A stretch of 64,000 nt of DNA, from assembly GCF_033958435.1 (NCBI RefSeq), contig NC_134137.1:111796501-111860500 (forward strand), given 5' to 3'. Position numbers and translations under genes: made by a program. Below are positions 47,917 through 59,036 of this stretch, one piece after another. The notes beneath the pieces are model-generated. The model had not been told where the DNA came from, made no database searches, and was given only the letters and a program-made list of their open reading frames with translations. Each line of letters opens with the position of its first letter. Within the stretch, counting starts at the first letter, position 1. This DNA is from Carettochelys insculpta (lineage: Eukaryota; Chordata; Testudines; Carettochelyidae).

Positions 47917-49765
47917 GGCTATGCCTACACTACATGATAAAGTCAAATTTAAGGAGTTAGCTCAATTTTACAATGTCACTGTCTTCACTGGAAATACCAT
48001 TAGGTTGATTTTAGGAAGCGCTAAGATCAATATTTTAACACGGCGAGACGCAACTCGACGTCACATCAAGTTTGAATTTAAAACTTTGAATTAATGCCCC
48101 ACAGTTGTCCACTCTGGCTGCTTCCATCTCCGTTGCTCTCAAGATGTGCAGGAATTAGGTAACATGAAGCCCACCAAGTTGAATTTGGCACCAGGAATTG
48201 GCACCTAGCCTATAGGATCATGTTCGTAATAGAGGATGAGAAACTTCTGTCTTTCTTTGCTATCAGTGCTGAGTGCATCTACCCATTCAAAATAGCCCCG
48301 ACACAGAATTTATAGTTCTGTCTCTCCCTCTGTAAGCTGAGCATTTGGATTTTTTTTTCAGTGGTGGTACCAGCCACTGCCCTACAACACCATGTGGCAG
48401 CTAGGTTGTGGGGGGTCGTGCTTGGATGAGAGGCTGAGAATCTTCTTTTCTGTGGTTTACATTTATACAGGTGCCCCCAACCCCCGCCAACAGACTCCAT
48501 GCAGACAGGGTCTTTCCCACACTCAACCACCTCATGTGGCTAGCCCCCATCCCAAAAAAAGGACATGTCTGCTGTTCAGTGTGGACCATGCTGCCAGGCA
48601 GCACCATGTCCTGGTTTGCACACGCTGAGGGCTCCAAAGGTGGGAAAGATTTTTGGGGGCTTGTTGCCTCTGAGGGGAAGTCAAAGTTTTTGGTGAATTT
48701 CCCCCTCATCTGAGCAACACTGAAGGGAGTATTTCACCTGGCCCTTCAACCAACAACCCCACACCACACATCCGTCCATGCATGTGGAAATTTGGCATGC
48801 TCCATCCCCCGTGTTGGACACTTCTGCATAGTGTAGTGGGAAGCCAAAAATCCTGCATCAAAAACGTATTTTCTCCTAAACTTTACTGTTCTTGTCTTTC
48901 TTCAAGCTTTGCATTTTTCCTGTAATATTTTCAGGGATGATGTTTCTGGATTCAAGTTGGGGGGACAGTGGCTGGAAGGCCCGTTGAGAAGACACAGACA
49001 CCTGGGTGATCCTTTGTCTTTCTTCAAGCTGTGTTCTGTTTTTGTAATATTTTCAGAGATGATGTTTCTGGATTCAAGGGTGAGGAAGTGGGAAGGTGGT
49101 TGAGATGACATGTGATCACAGGTTAGTATAACAGACCTCCTGCTGGGCTTACTATACCTTCTGAAGCCAGCTTATTTGGTTTTCCTTCACCTGTGATTCC
49201 CTACTTTTACTTATTTCACTCTGAAAAAATGACCATTTGCTGCTTTTTGTAAAATCTTTGATAACTCAGTTATAAAAGCAAGAAATGTCAGCTAATTTGG
49301 TGATCTTTGTTGATGTTTTCCTTCCAATCTTCATTTCTTTGGCAAATTCCTTCTCAAATGGCTTTCTTAAACAGGTTTTGAAGGGATAAAAGTAGCTGAG
49401 GGACCAGTTGACATGGCATAGTCATCTGGGTGATCCCAGAGCACATTCACATTGTCATTTACTACTTTTCCTTCTTTCCTTCTGGAAAAATGTCTGCTTT
49501 CCATGGGAAGGGAATGAGGGCAATACAATGTGGGAAGATGATATCATATACCCACAACCACTTGTGGGGCATTTTTCTTCCTATACTACACAAGCAGATA
49601 TACCCAGAATGCTACAGGGCTGAAGGAACTGTGGGATATGTTTAAGTGTGGCAATTAAGTGTGACGGCAATAAATCGACATTGAGGGGAATTTATGCGAA
49701 GGTAGCAATAGTCAAATTCAGATTTATAAAACTCAGCATTACAAAACTGTAGTGTACACATAGCC
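47917..49765. mobile_element. 1.85-kb non-autonomous Harbinger-like element
   Basis: Ends GGCTATGCCTACACTACA and GGCTATGTGTACACTACA (reverse strand) match at 16 of 18 bases. Flanking triplets CTA and TTA match at two of three. I see no transposase or Myb domain in six frames; the longest frame is 102 codons (48401-48709, minus). An internal tandem duplication of about 122 bp lies at 48892-49095. Confidence 0.7.
48892..49095. repeat. Tandem duplication, 122-bp period
   Basis: 'tttcttcaagct' ... 'gtaatattttcag(g/a)gat' and 'gatgtttctggattcaag' occur at 48898-48955 and again 122 bases later. The second copy is incomplete. Confidence 0.75.
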
Positions 49766-50274
49766 TTAGATGCAGATTTTGACACTAGTGAGTTGGGGAA
49801 TTCTCAGCTGCTCGGGTGAGCAGAGGCTCTCTGCTGGATACAATGAAAGTTCCATGGCTTCTGGATATGGGATGCTCTTAAAGTCCCAGTCAGCTTCCTG
49901 TGACATAAATTAGTATAATCTCCTTTATCTTTAAAAATGGCACCCTAAACCTTTCACAACATTTATCTTCCATTTTCTCTTTATGATATTTTTGGAAAGT
50001 CTTGTATAATACTTGACCCCCTCTCTTCCAGATGACTTTAATTAGTACTTCATCTAGCCCAGGTGCTTTCTACTTTTCATTTTCTTATGTGCTATTACCC
50101 TGTATGCTACCTGAATGCAATCCATGATCACCTGGTTTGGGTTATATGTTCTTAGTTTTCCTCCTTTGCTTTTCTTCATTCATTCCTTTTTTCAAAGTAA
50201 TCACCCCACACTTTACTGACGGAGTCATGTCCAATTGCAGTATACTATGTTCATTTCTAATATATATATATATA

Positions 50275-51378
50275 TGTAGGGAATGTGGCAGAAGGAATGC
50301 AGTGCTGCTGAAGGCTGGGAGGAATGTGTCTCCCAGAGATCATTTGCATGAGAATGCAAATGGGGTGCATGTGTGATACCTTTCAGGCAAAACCTAATGG
50401 GTAGCAAGTAAGCCATGAGATTTGGTCTATTGTAAACATGTAGTCGTAAAATCACAATTTAAGCTGACACTTAGTGTGGGAGTTGTGAGATCTCACCGAT
50501 GCTCTGGGTTGTTGTGGGGGACAGGGCAGTTGCCATAGCTGCATAAGACATTGATTACACAGGGGTCCCTGGTTTAAAGCATTGTAAAGGACGAGGGGAG
50601 AGGTACTGGTTGAGTCAGCTTGTTGAGTGCCTTGGCCCTGCCTATGCCTTGGCCACATAGCTATAAAACTGGCTTGATTAGTCCTCCCCACCTGTTAAAA
50701 GATAGAGTTGGATACTAGGGTGTTTATGAAACCCCACACTGGAGCTATCAAGAGCTGAAATCACAGAGTAGCAGCTGGGGCCATGCAGAGCTGAAATCAC
50801 AGGGTTCTGCCTCAGGGCAATCCCAAGCAGTGGGGTTGGGAGCAGCAGCAACTGGCAGGTGGCCGGTAGGAGGAGCGGTGGATGCTGGTGGCCGGTAGGA
50901 GGAATGGCAGATGATGGCGACTGGCGTGGGGCCAGTGGCAGCAAGGGGAGGCTGCAGACAAGTGGACAGCTAGTACTGCCCTGGTGATGTATCTGTGAGC
51001 TCTGGGTTTGGGACTGCACTGCAGAAGGTACACCCTGTAACTGTGTGTGGGGTAAAGGGCCAGGAGCCCCAGCAAGAGACTTGGTTCTACTGCATATGGG
51101 GATGGTATCTTGGTTAAGGGGTTTGTCTCTTCTTTGCTTAGATATACTGCATCTATCATTGTAACCTTGGGGTAGGTTATGGTCATTAAACAAGCCATTT
51201 CTATCTCAGACTCTGTGCTTGCGAGTGGGGGAGAACCACCTTACAGGCACTCAGCACGGGGGTGAAATTGTCCCAGGGTGGGGGCTCAAGCCAGTTGGTT
51301 GTATCCTTGACAGGAAAACCCCACAGGAGTTGAACCCGGCCCTTCTGGCAGGCATCTGGCATTAATAGAAGGATTACA
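50275..51378 (+). mobile_element. Solo ERV LTR in a (TA)n target
   Basis: The 1,104-bp unit starts TGTAGGGAATG and ends GAAGGATTACA, an inverted terminal match of TGTA...TACA. TATATA abuts both sides (50269-50274 and 51379-51384), so the target duplication is real but its length is hidden by the microsatellite. A TATA box (TATAAAA, 50662-50668) and a poly(A) signal ATTAAA (51185-51190) give U3, R and U5 in + orientation. No internal viral genes flank it, so it is a recombined solo LTR. The target is the RTE fragment. Confidence 0.82.
50662..50668 (+). promoter_or_regulatory. TATA box of the solo LTR
   Basis: TATAAAA, 388 bases into the LTR; a promoter at the U3/R border is expected about 30 bases upstream of the start. 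Confidence 0.6.
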
Positions 51379-51713
51379 TATATATAAACCTCATTCACTC
51401 CTCTTGCTATTTTCATTCGTGCCTTTATGAATTTGTAGTTGGGTATTTATTGCTCATATCCTCCTAGTATGTATTACATAGTACATCAAAGACCAAATTT
51501 TTGGTTGTGCAAAGCTTCTGAACTTCTTTTTTTGCACCCTTTTAAGCCATTTAATCAATGCTCAAGCCACTGCTTTGCCAGTTTTTAATGAGTTGCCTCT
51601 TCTTTTCGACAGATTCTTTAACTTGAGGAATCAACAGCCAGTTAATCCCTCTTCATCTTTTCTGACAGTAGTTTCATGCCTTCTAAAAGTTCCTATACCA
51701 CTTTCAGCAATAT

Positions 51714-53403
51714 TCATAGAATAAGAGGTCAATAAGAGGTAATAAAGTCCAGTCTCCTGTACTCTAGAAAGACCAATTACCACCTAGACACTCCTTGATA
51801 GGTGTTTGTCTAAACAGGTCTTAAATATCTCCACAGATGGAGATTACACAAGATCCTTAGACAGTTTATTCCAGTGCTTAACACCATGACAAGAAATTTT
51901 TCCTAAAGTCCAACTTATCTTTTGCTGCGATTTAAACCTATTGCTTCTTGTCACATCCTTGGATGTGAACAGAACATTTTCCCCTCATTGTAACAACCTT
52001 TTGTGTTCTTGAAAACAGTCATCATGCCCCTTCTCAAAGTCCCCTCTCAGTTTCTTCTTTTTCAGACAAAACAAACATATTTTCCTCATAGCCACGTTTT
52101 CTAGAGTTTTAATAATTTCTGTTGCTCTTCCCTGGGCTTCTTCTAATTTGTTCACATTTTTCCTCAACTGTGGGGCCCAGAACTGCATCCAGCTGAGGCC
52201 TAATCAACACAAAATAAAGCAGAAGAATTACTTCTTATACCTTACTTATGATACTGCTGTTAATACAACCTACAATGATATTCACTTTTCTTTTTTGCAA
52301 CAGTGTTACACTATTGATTTATATTTAGCTTGTGACACACAAGGACCCCTAGATCCCCTGGATCCCTTTTCAAGTACTTCTTCCTAGGCGGTATCCCATT
52401 GTATATGTGCACAACTAATTGCTCTTTACTAAGTGGAGTATTTATATTTGTTTCAATTGAATTTCATCCTGTTTACTTCAGAACATTTCTCCAGATCATT
52501 CTGAGTTTTAATCCTATCTGCAAATACACATGCAACCCCTCCCACTTTGATAATGTACACAAGCTTTGTAAGTGTACTCTCTCTGCCATTATCTGAATAA
52601 TTGATTAAATTATTTAAAGGACCAGACCCATATTTGACCTGAGGAACCATTATGATATTCTATCATCACTATGAACCATTGATAACTATTCTCTGGGAAT
52701 GGTTATCCAGCCTAGGCCGCATTTTCCTAGTTTGTTTATGAGTGGTCATGCCAGAGAGTATCTAAAGCTTTACAGTAGACCCCCGACTCATACAATTTTG
52801 ACTTATGCATTATTTGAAATAATGTGAGTTGAAATCATGAGTGGTAGGGAACCGGGAACCAGTCAGCAGCCTGGCTCCCAGCTCCCCTCTGCTCCTGTCT
52901 CCCTTCTGCTTGTGGAGCCGGGAGCCAGGCTGCCGCCCGGTTCCCAGATCTCGGCCAGTCACAGGATCCAGGAAATTGACCAGCACAGAGGCACTGGTCA
53001 GATTCCCCACTCCCCTGACTTGCACTAAATTCAACTTACACTTGATTGTCCAGGAACACAATCTACATGTAATTGCAGGGTTTACTGTACTAAACTGAAG
53101 ACATGCCACCTCTACAACTTCCCCTGCTTCCATAAGGTCCATTGTCATACCAAAAAACCTATCAGGTTGGTTTCATATGATCTTGACAAATCCATGCTGA
53201 CTGTTAATTGCTACTTTATTATCTTTTAGATGTTTGCAAATTGACTCCTTAATTATTTGCCCCATTAGCCTTCTAGACACAGAAGTTAAGCTGATTGTTC
53301 TGTAATTTCCTGGGCTGCATTATTTCTGGAACCTTCTATTACATCCCTATGCCAGATTTCAGCTAAAATAACTCCAATATCGCTTTGGAAGTTTGAACTC
53401 CCT
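51714..53403 (-). mobile_element. CR1 LINE, antisense, RT to 3' end, carrying a MITE
   Basis: The 3' terminus is 'tcatagaat' at 51714 (complement of ATTCTATGA). Going right, the complement gives CR1 3' UTR text, then the RT C-terminus QFWAPQLRKNVNKLEEAQGR at 52188-52130. Further upstream are the region of the RT that reads, broken, 'sqhgF.k..sc.tnli' (53150-53215) and the 'pvslts...K' start of the fingers near 53290. A TA-flanked MITE (52773-53087) interrupts it, and another MITE abuts at 53404. Multiple stops. Confidence 0.82.
52773..53087. mobile_element. TA-flanked MITE (pogo/Tigger-like) inside CR1
   Basis: Ends CAGTAGACCCCCGACTCAT and CAGTAAACCCTGCAATTAC (reverse strand), flanked by TA at 52771-52772 and 53088-53089. 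The middle (52850-52980) is GC-rich. CR1 text continues across it. Confidence 0.8.
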
Positions 53404-53842
53404 GGCTGTGTCTACACTGCCACCTTCATTCAAAGGATGGTAATTAGGGTGTTGGGAGTTTACTAATGAAGTGCTGCGGTGCACAGGCAGCACTTCACTA
53501 AGCAAATTTCCTCCCCCCCCCCACCCTGTAGCAACTTCAAAGTTTTAAACTTTGAAGTACCGGCACGCGTCTAGCTTGCAGCTCACCCACGGGTACTTCA
53601 AAATGCCGAGGCAAATTCGAAGTCCCCTTACTCCTCAAAAAAGTAAGGGGACTTCAAAGTAGCCCTGGCACTTCAAAGTACCGGTGGCTGAGCTGCAGCT
53701 AGACGCGTGCCAGTACTTCGAAGTTTAAAACTTTGACGTTGTGGCGAAGGGGAATCTGCTTAATGAAGCGCTTCATTAGTAAACTCCCAACACCGTAATT
53801 ACCATCCTTCCTTTGAAGGAAGGTGGTAGTGTAGATGAGCCC
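53404..53842. mobile_element. Harbinger-like MITE, target duplication CCT
   Basis: Ends GGCTGTGTCTACACTGCC and GGCTCATCTACACTACC (reverse strand), flanked by CCT (53401-53403 and 53843-53845). Near-palindromic, centre at about 53630 ('cctcaaaaaagtaagggg'). Same subfamily as 9.9 kb and 43.3 kb, with a C8 run near the left arm. Confidence 0.82.
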
Positions 53843-53845
53843 CCT

Positions 53846-55199
53846 GAATAGAGAGTAGCTTTACAATCTTTTCATTTAATCTCTTGAGCATGTTCCAAAT
53901 TTACTTTTTTCCTCTTTAAAACCTCAAGTAGATCCAAGCTTCTTACATCCCAGGTGCATATTTTAGCTTGTTCTGCTTGCTCATTTCCTTTTTTTAACTT
54001 TAGAAGTCCTTGAGCAGTTACAACAGTCAGGAAAAAGGCTTTTGTATGTCACTTGTGAGGAACACCCTAATCTTTTAAGGTACACCTGACAAGGCCATCA
54101 ATTCACATGAACATATCTATTGTTTGAGCTTTACAGGTCAGCTGTCAAGCATGACAGCCTTGGTTGGAAAGCAGAGTTTCTTTTCTCCTTGGTGGGATAC
54201 CTACCAAGTCTACTGAACCCCATTTAGATGAAATATACCATCTGTAATTGTTCCTAATTACTTTCTGTTTGGAGGACTGTTGTTACAAAAGGGGAAAAGC
54301 AATAGAATTGTTTTCAAGTTGAACCTCTTGCCTTACCAGAATTTTTGCAATGAAAAGATTTAAGATCCTTATGAATATGAGGGTGGGAACCTGAACCTAT
54401 TAAAATAAATAGTAAAATTTCCATTGATTTAAGTGGAGTCTTGATTTCACATTAGAACTTCATTGCCCTAGTCCTGCAATCAATTCTGTAGAGGATCCTT
54501 GTGCCTTTGAATTTGCGATGAGCGGGTGGGAGAAAAAGGAGTGGAAGGGAGGGAGAGAGAAGAAAGGGGAAAATACCTGATTTTAAAAGTTGGGCTCATC
54601 TCTTCCTTGAAAATATTGGTGACTGATTGTCACCACTACATATGTAGGATATTAACACAACGTACAAATTACTCATCTTCCAAATTTTCCTAAGTGCTAA
54701 CTGCTTTTTAAGAATATGGGTATGAATCATTGAAAGTATCTCTTGATACATATTTATGCTTTGAATTATTCATTATTGTTGGCAGGCTGTGTGTTTTAGG
54801 TGGTCTGACCTGGTGGCTGGAGCTGTGGTTGAGAACAGGTATCAAGGGTTAAATATGGCTGGAGAATAGGACCAGGGCGCACACACAATTGAAACTGGTA
54901 TCTGGGAACAAGCCATGGATCAGGACAGAGGCTAGAGTCCATGGACAAGCTAAATCAGTATAGTATTCAGAATCTGGATGGGGGACAAAGTCAAAGCTAA
55001 GCTGGAATCCGTCTGAGGGTCAGAAGGAGGGTGCAGAACTGGAGTTGGTCACTTTCAGAGCTAGAATAAGGTTGGAGTAGCACTTAGAAAAGGCGAATTG
55101 GGGATGGAACACAGCTAGGGAAGGCTGAGGGCAGGAAGAAGCACCACATCAAAGGCAGGCTGGCAGCCTAGGGTTCCTAGCTCTGCATCAGATCTTTTT
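53846..55199. other. No gene seen; purine-rich patch
   Basis: Mostly AT-rich. 54780-55110 is G/A-rich ('gaccagggcgcacacac', 'ggacagaggctagagtcc') and may be an old LTR-type repeat that I cannot delimit. Confidence 0.38.
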
Positions 55200-55637
55200 T
55201 TCCTGTGTAACACAGTGGAACTGCGTTCTACCACCTTTTTTTCCCCGTGACGCCATTTTAAAAAGGTGGCTGGGCAGCTCTGAGCGTCATGTGGCTCTTT
55301 AAGCAGCCACACGTGGCTTCTGCTGCTGCCACCTCTCCACCTCCAGCTCCCTGCCCACCAGTGAAAAAGCAGGACCTGATTCAATTAGTTTTATGAATGG
55401 CAGGAGGGGTCCAGACTTTAAACCAATTAAATTGAGCCCTGCTCTTTCAGCAGGGCAAGTCAGGGAGCTGCCACTGCCACGCTGTACATGAGGGGGAGCC
55501 GGAGTGCTGGGGAGAGCTGAGCAGCTGTGTGGAACTGAACATAGTGGCTGGTGAAAGAGCAGCAGCACATGGAGCTCCTTTTGAAATGTAAGTGAATCCT
55601 GGATTTGGTGTGGGGTGGTTGCGGGGGTTGGGGGGCG

Positions 55638-55830
55638 GTAAATGCTGGTGGTGGGTTGGGGCAATGGGGTTGTCGGGGGTTAAAGATTGGTGGCAGGTTG
55701 GGGCTACAGGGTGTTGGAGGGGGTTAAAGTTGAGGCGGGGTGGGGCCATGGACAGGGGTTAAGCCTGACAGTGGACTGGGGCTACGGGGAAGGGGGTAAA
55801 GCCTGGTGGTGGGTTGGGGCCTAAAGGGGA
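55638..55830. repeat. Minisatellite, five degenerate units of 35-44 bp
   Basis: Units start near 55638, 55680, 55724, 55759 and 55796 with '(t/g)taa(a)g.ctggtggtgggttggggc'. A sixth related unit occurs at 57170 ('tttaagccttgtggtggttt'). Confidence 0.7.
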
Positions 55831-56953
55831 GGCGGGGAGGGGCGTTAGGCATGGTGGTACTAACATAGCGCAGCACCCAGCAGACACACTGGGAGGCAGG
55901 TGATGGAACTGGGGATGCGGGGTTCAGGTGTCCAGGCAGGGGCAGCAGGGTTTGGTGGCAGCAGCTGCCCAGCTCACCTTTGAACATACGTCCTGCTGTG
56001 GACATGACTCCATCGGCCGGGGGGGCGGGCATTGTGGAGCCTGCTGGCCAGCCCCAGCAATGAAGGTGAGAGGTCTGGGATGCCCTAGGAGCTTCTGGCT
56101 GTGTCGGGAGCCAGGGAGTGACTCACCCAGGGTGGTGGGAAGGGACCGATGGCCCCAGGGAAGGTGGCTGCCTGGGGGCTGCTGTATGTGTCCTGCTGCT
56201 GGGGAGCACCTGCGCCTGCTGTGGGGAAGCTGCACTTCCTTCACACCCTGCAGTACCCCAACCCCCCATGGCCCCTGGCCACAGCTCCCTACCTGGCCCC
56301 AACGCTGCTCATCACCAGCCCCTGCCTGGTGCCTTCCACCTTCTTCTCCCAGCCCACAGCACGACCTGCCCCCTGCCTGGTGCCCAGTGCCCTACACCTG
56401 GTTCTCCCTACACACGGCCCACCCTGTCCCCCACCTGACCCGTGTCCTACCCCAGCCCTTCCTCCCACTTTTCTGCCCCTACACCTTCATTTGGTGCCCA
56501 CAGCCCACCATGCCCCATCCTAACTGCTTCCCTTTTGCCCTGTGCCCACAGCCCACCCTGCCCTGCTCTCTCCAGGCCAGTTCCCCGCCCCCATCTCTCC
56601 CATGCCCTGTGCCCTCATCCTCTGTCCACCACTCCAGGGGTTTGCCTCCTTCTTCCTGGGAGCAGGACCTCAGCCAGGCAGCTGCCTTTCCCCAGCATGC
56701 GTAGCTGCTGTGGCGAGTCGCTGCCCGGATGCCCCACAGCGCTGGAGGCAACAGAGACCTAGCACGGTGTTGTGGGAGGTGTGGGGCAGGGATGCTAGTC
56801 TGGGGCTCTGGGTTTGTGCCCTGCTGTTTCGGAGGATGAGGATATGTGTGTGTTTGTGTTGCAGGGTGTATTTGGGGTTGTGCTGCATGTGGTTGGGTTG
56901 GAGGGGTGTGCGTTTTGTGTGAAGCTCGTGGGTATTTTGTGTGTTGGGATTGT

Positions 56954-56958
<5 letters not shown>

Positions 56959-57006
<48 letters not shown>
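56959..57006. repeat. (TG)n microsatellite
   Basis: About 24 uninterrupted TG units, with a degenerate TG-rich lead-in from 56843. Confidence 0.95.
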
Positions 57007-57007
<1 letters not shown>

Positions 57008-57260
57008 TGTCAGGCATTATGGCTATTTTGTGAGTTGGGGTTTTGCCTGCATGAGTGTTGTCTATGCTTGTACTTAGGTTCGGTTGTGCTCTTTCCCTCT
57101 TTCTTTCTCTCTGTGTTGGGTATGCGTGTGTAGCCTGGCGGTGGCTTTGGGACACAAGGACAGCAAAGGGGGTTTAAGCCTTGTGGTGGTTTGGGGACTC
57201 AGGGGCTGGGGCTTGATTTCTGCCACTTCTTTTCCTAGAAAAAAAGCACTGCCCAGAAGT

Positions 57261-58126
57261 GCTATCACACAAAATAACGTACGTGAAATACTCCTGCTTG
57301 TACCTCTGACCCAGATTTCCCTCAGCAAAAGCTGTTGCAGCATGACTAGAGGCTGAATCACTGTAAGCTGTGCAGGAGGAATGAATGACGGCAGCTAAAT
57401 GAGATGCTGTGATCCTGCTGCATGCAGCTTTGCCTTACAATTATTGAATTACGGTATGATTTTTAAAAATAAATAAGAAGTCCATTTCCTTTAATTTTAT
57501 TCAACATAAAAACTCTTGTGAGGTAAAACAATTTGTGTAAGTGTGTATTTTTCTATTAAGCATAACTTTGTAGGCAGAATTGGTAGCACCATCTATTATT
57601 AAGATTCCTGACGCTTCCCGTAACAGCACCTCGTTTCTGTTGCTTACAATTTTACCAAACCGAGAGATTGTACTCAAATTTGTCATGCTGGGTGTCTGTT
57701 TCATGCTAACTTTTTAGAAAAATCCCTACATAAAATAATTCTTGAAACTTAATGTATAATGCATTCCTCTGAGACATGGAATCGTAACATTCAGGTACAC
57801 TAGTTGCTATTTAAATCTTAAGGTTTGCAAATATTTAACCTTATTGTAGTGTTTGCAGCATTTCCTATATTGAGGTGCACAATAGTGAAGGTTATTACCG
57901 TATGTTGCAAATGAAAAGATTTCATAACATCCTCTGTAACTGGCTTGTTTCTTATTCTAGTGGGTGGTAACAGCTAATGATTCATTCTACCACATAATAT
58001 TGAGAAAATACTTTCCACATATAATAGTGATACACAGATGAACATTCTAACATGAAAATATTATAGAAAAAGTCTTATATTTTATAAGTAACATGTTCGT
58101 TCCTCTTATCGGTCGAAGCAGTGACG
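57261..58126. other. No gene seen
   Basis: AT-rich; no recognisable element. The minus-strand frame at 57501-57704 (67 codons) is unassigned. Confidence 0.45.
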
Positions 58127-58158
58127 TGTCGTGCAATTGGGGAAACTGAGGCACGACA
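58127..58158. other. Perfect 8-bp stem at the LTR-like terminus
   Basis: TGTCGTGC (58127-58134) and GCACGACA (58151-58158) are exact complements separated by 16 bases containing 'ggggaaactgag'. It sits at the putative 3' end of the element. Confidence 0.7.
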
Positions 58159-58717
58159 AAAAATTTCGGAAAAATGAAAATTTTTCAAATGGTACCGCTT
58201 CAGGGCACCCCGTTAAGGCCACAGAAGGCGTTAAGTGAGTGCCCCCAGAGTTTTACCCCACCACTCTGGCCGGTGTTCACGGTGGCCAATCGCAATGGGG
58301 TTTACAGGTGTGTGACCCAGTGCTGCACAGCAGAGATCTCCCCTGAAAGAAAAGGCCAAGGCTTTTTAAAGTTAAAACTCAAAACCAGTTTATTTAAGGA
58401 AAAACAAAATAAAAGGAACGATAACCGATTAGTCTAAATCTACAAACTAAATTATTCCCTCACAACACTAGATTAGCACAGGGATTTATTTTTCAAAACC
58501 AGAGCCTTTGAACTGTGTTAGTGCTGCAACAGGCAGCAACTTTATTTAACCCCTTTTACTTATGAAATATCCCGGGGTTGACATTGCGTTCTTCGTCGTG
58601 TGCTGAAAAGGAAGATAATTAGGATACAGAGCTTTAATTATTACAATATCCTGCTGTGGAGTATTATCCCCTGCAAGCAGGTTCAGGGAAAGCACGTGGC
58701 TCTCAACCCAATATTCT

Positions 58718-59036
58718 GGAGTTTGCCCACTGGGGGTTTTCTCCAGTCGCTCGACCTCCCTCTCGATAAAGGGGGGAGCAGGTCTTAATTTTATTGGAGC
58801 TTTTAGCTCTCAGATTTATTTCCCGGGGTTTTCCTTTTTAAGGTTTTCCCCAGTAGTTGTAGTACAGAGCCCTTTTCTGTTTAAATGGAGTTTTCCCTCT
58901 GGGGGTTTTCTCCTGTTTTGTTATTTACCCTTAAAGGGTTAAATTTTACAAATAAATTCTGTTCCGGAGTTTGCCCTCTGAGGGTTTTCTCCGGTCGCCC
59001 AACCTCCCTTTGGATGAGGGGGAAGCAGATCTCATA
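58718..59036. repeat. Internal repeat units of the LTR-like element, 248-bp spacing
   Basis: 'ggagtttgcccactgggggt' ... 'ttttctcc.gtcgc', 'acctccct' and 'gagcaggtct' at 58718-58776 recur as 'ggagtttgccctctgagggt' and so on at 58966-59034. A shorter third match ('ggagttttccctctgggggt') starts at 58887. Confidence 0.78.

Larger units (their letters stand above)
49895..51713 (-). mobile_element. RTE/BovB-like LINE fragment split by a solo LTR
   Basis: Two minus-strand blocks (51713-51379 and 50274-49895) read as one degenerate RTE text when the LTR is removed. The second contains, with frame changes, RMKSRKAPGLDEVLIKV-like sequence and KTFQKYHKEKM followed by FLKIKEI. This is the pre-palm and fingers region of RTE/BovB RT ('mk.gKa.GpDeip.Ev.k', 'vPifKeKgd'). 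The upstream block is lysine/arginine-rich ('aa..ak...a...') as in the linker before the RT. Many stops. Confidence 0.55.
55200..57260. repeat. GC-rich block with minisatellite, C-rich core and TG tract
   Basis: Sharp boundaries in composition at both ends. 55200-55600 is leader-like, 55638-55830 is a minisatellite, 56240-56700 is extremely C-rich with 'cccacagccca' reiterations, and 56959-57006 is (TG)n. A further minisatellite-like unit at about 57166-57215 suggests that the whole block is one element. CpG is sparse in most of it, so I do not call it a CpG-island promoter. The 258-codon frame at 55928-56704 is proline/serine-rich, with long frames in the other two phases, and is taken as a composition artefact. 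Confidence 0.45.

Noticed and set aside
55928..56704. 258-codon open frame on + in GC-rich DNA
   Set aside because: Proline/serine/cysteine-rich with overlapping long frames in the other two phases (56118-56438, 56149-56523, 56442-56762); no domain, and composition alone explains it.
56814..57155. Cys/Val-rich and Thr/His-rich peptides from the TG tract
   Set aside because: Translations of a (TG)n microsatellite.
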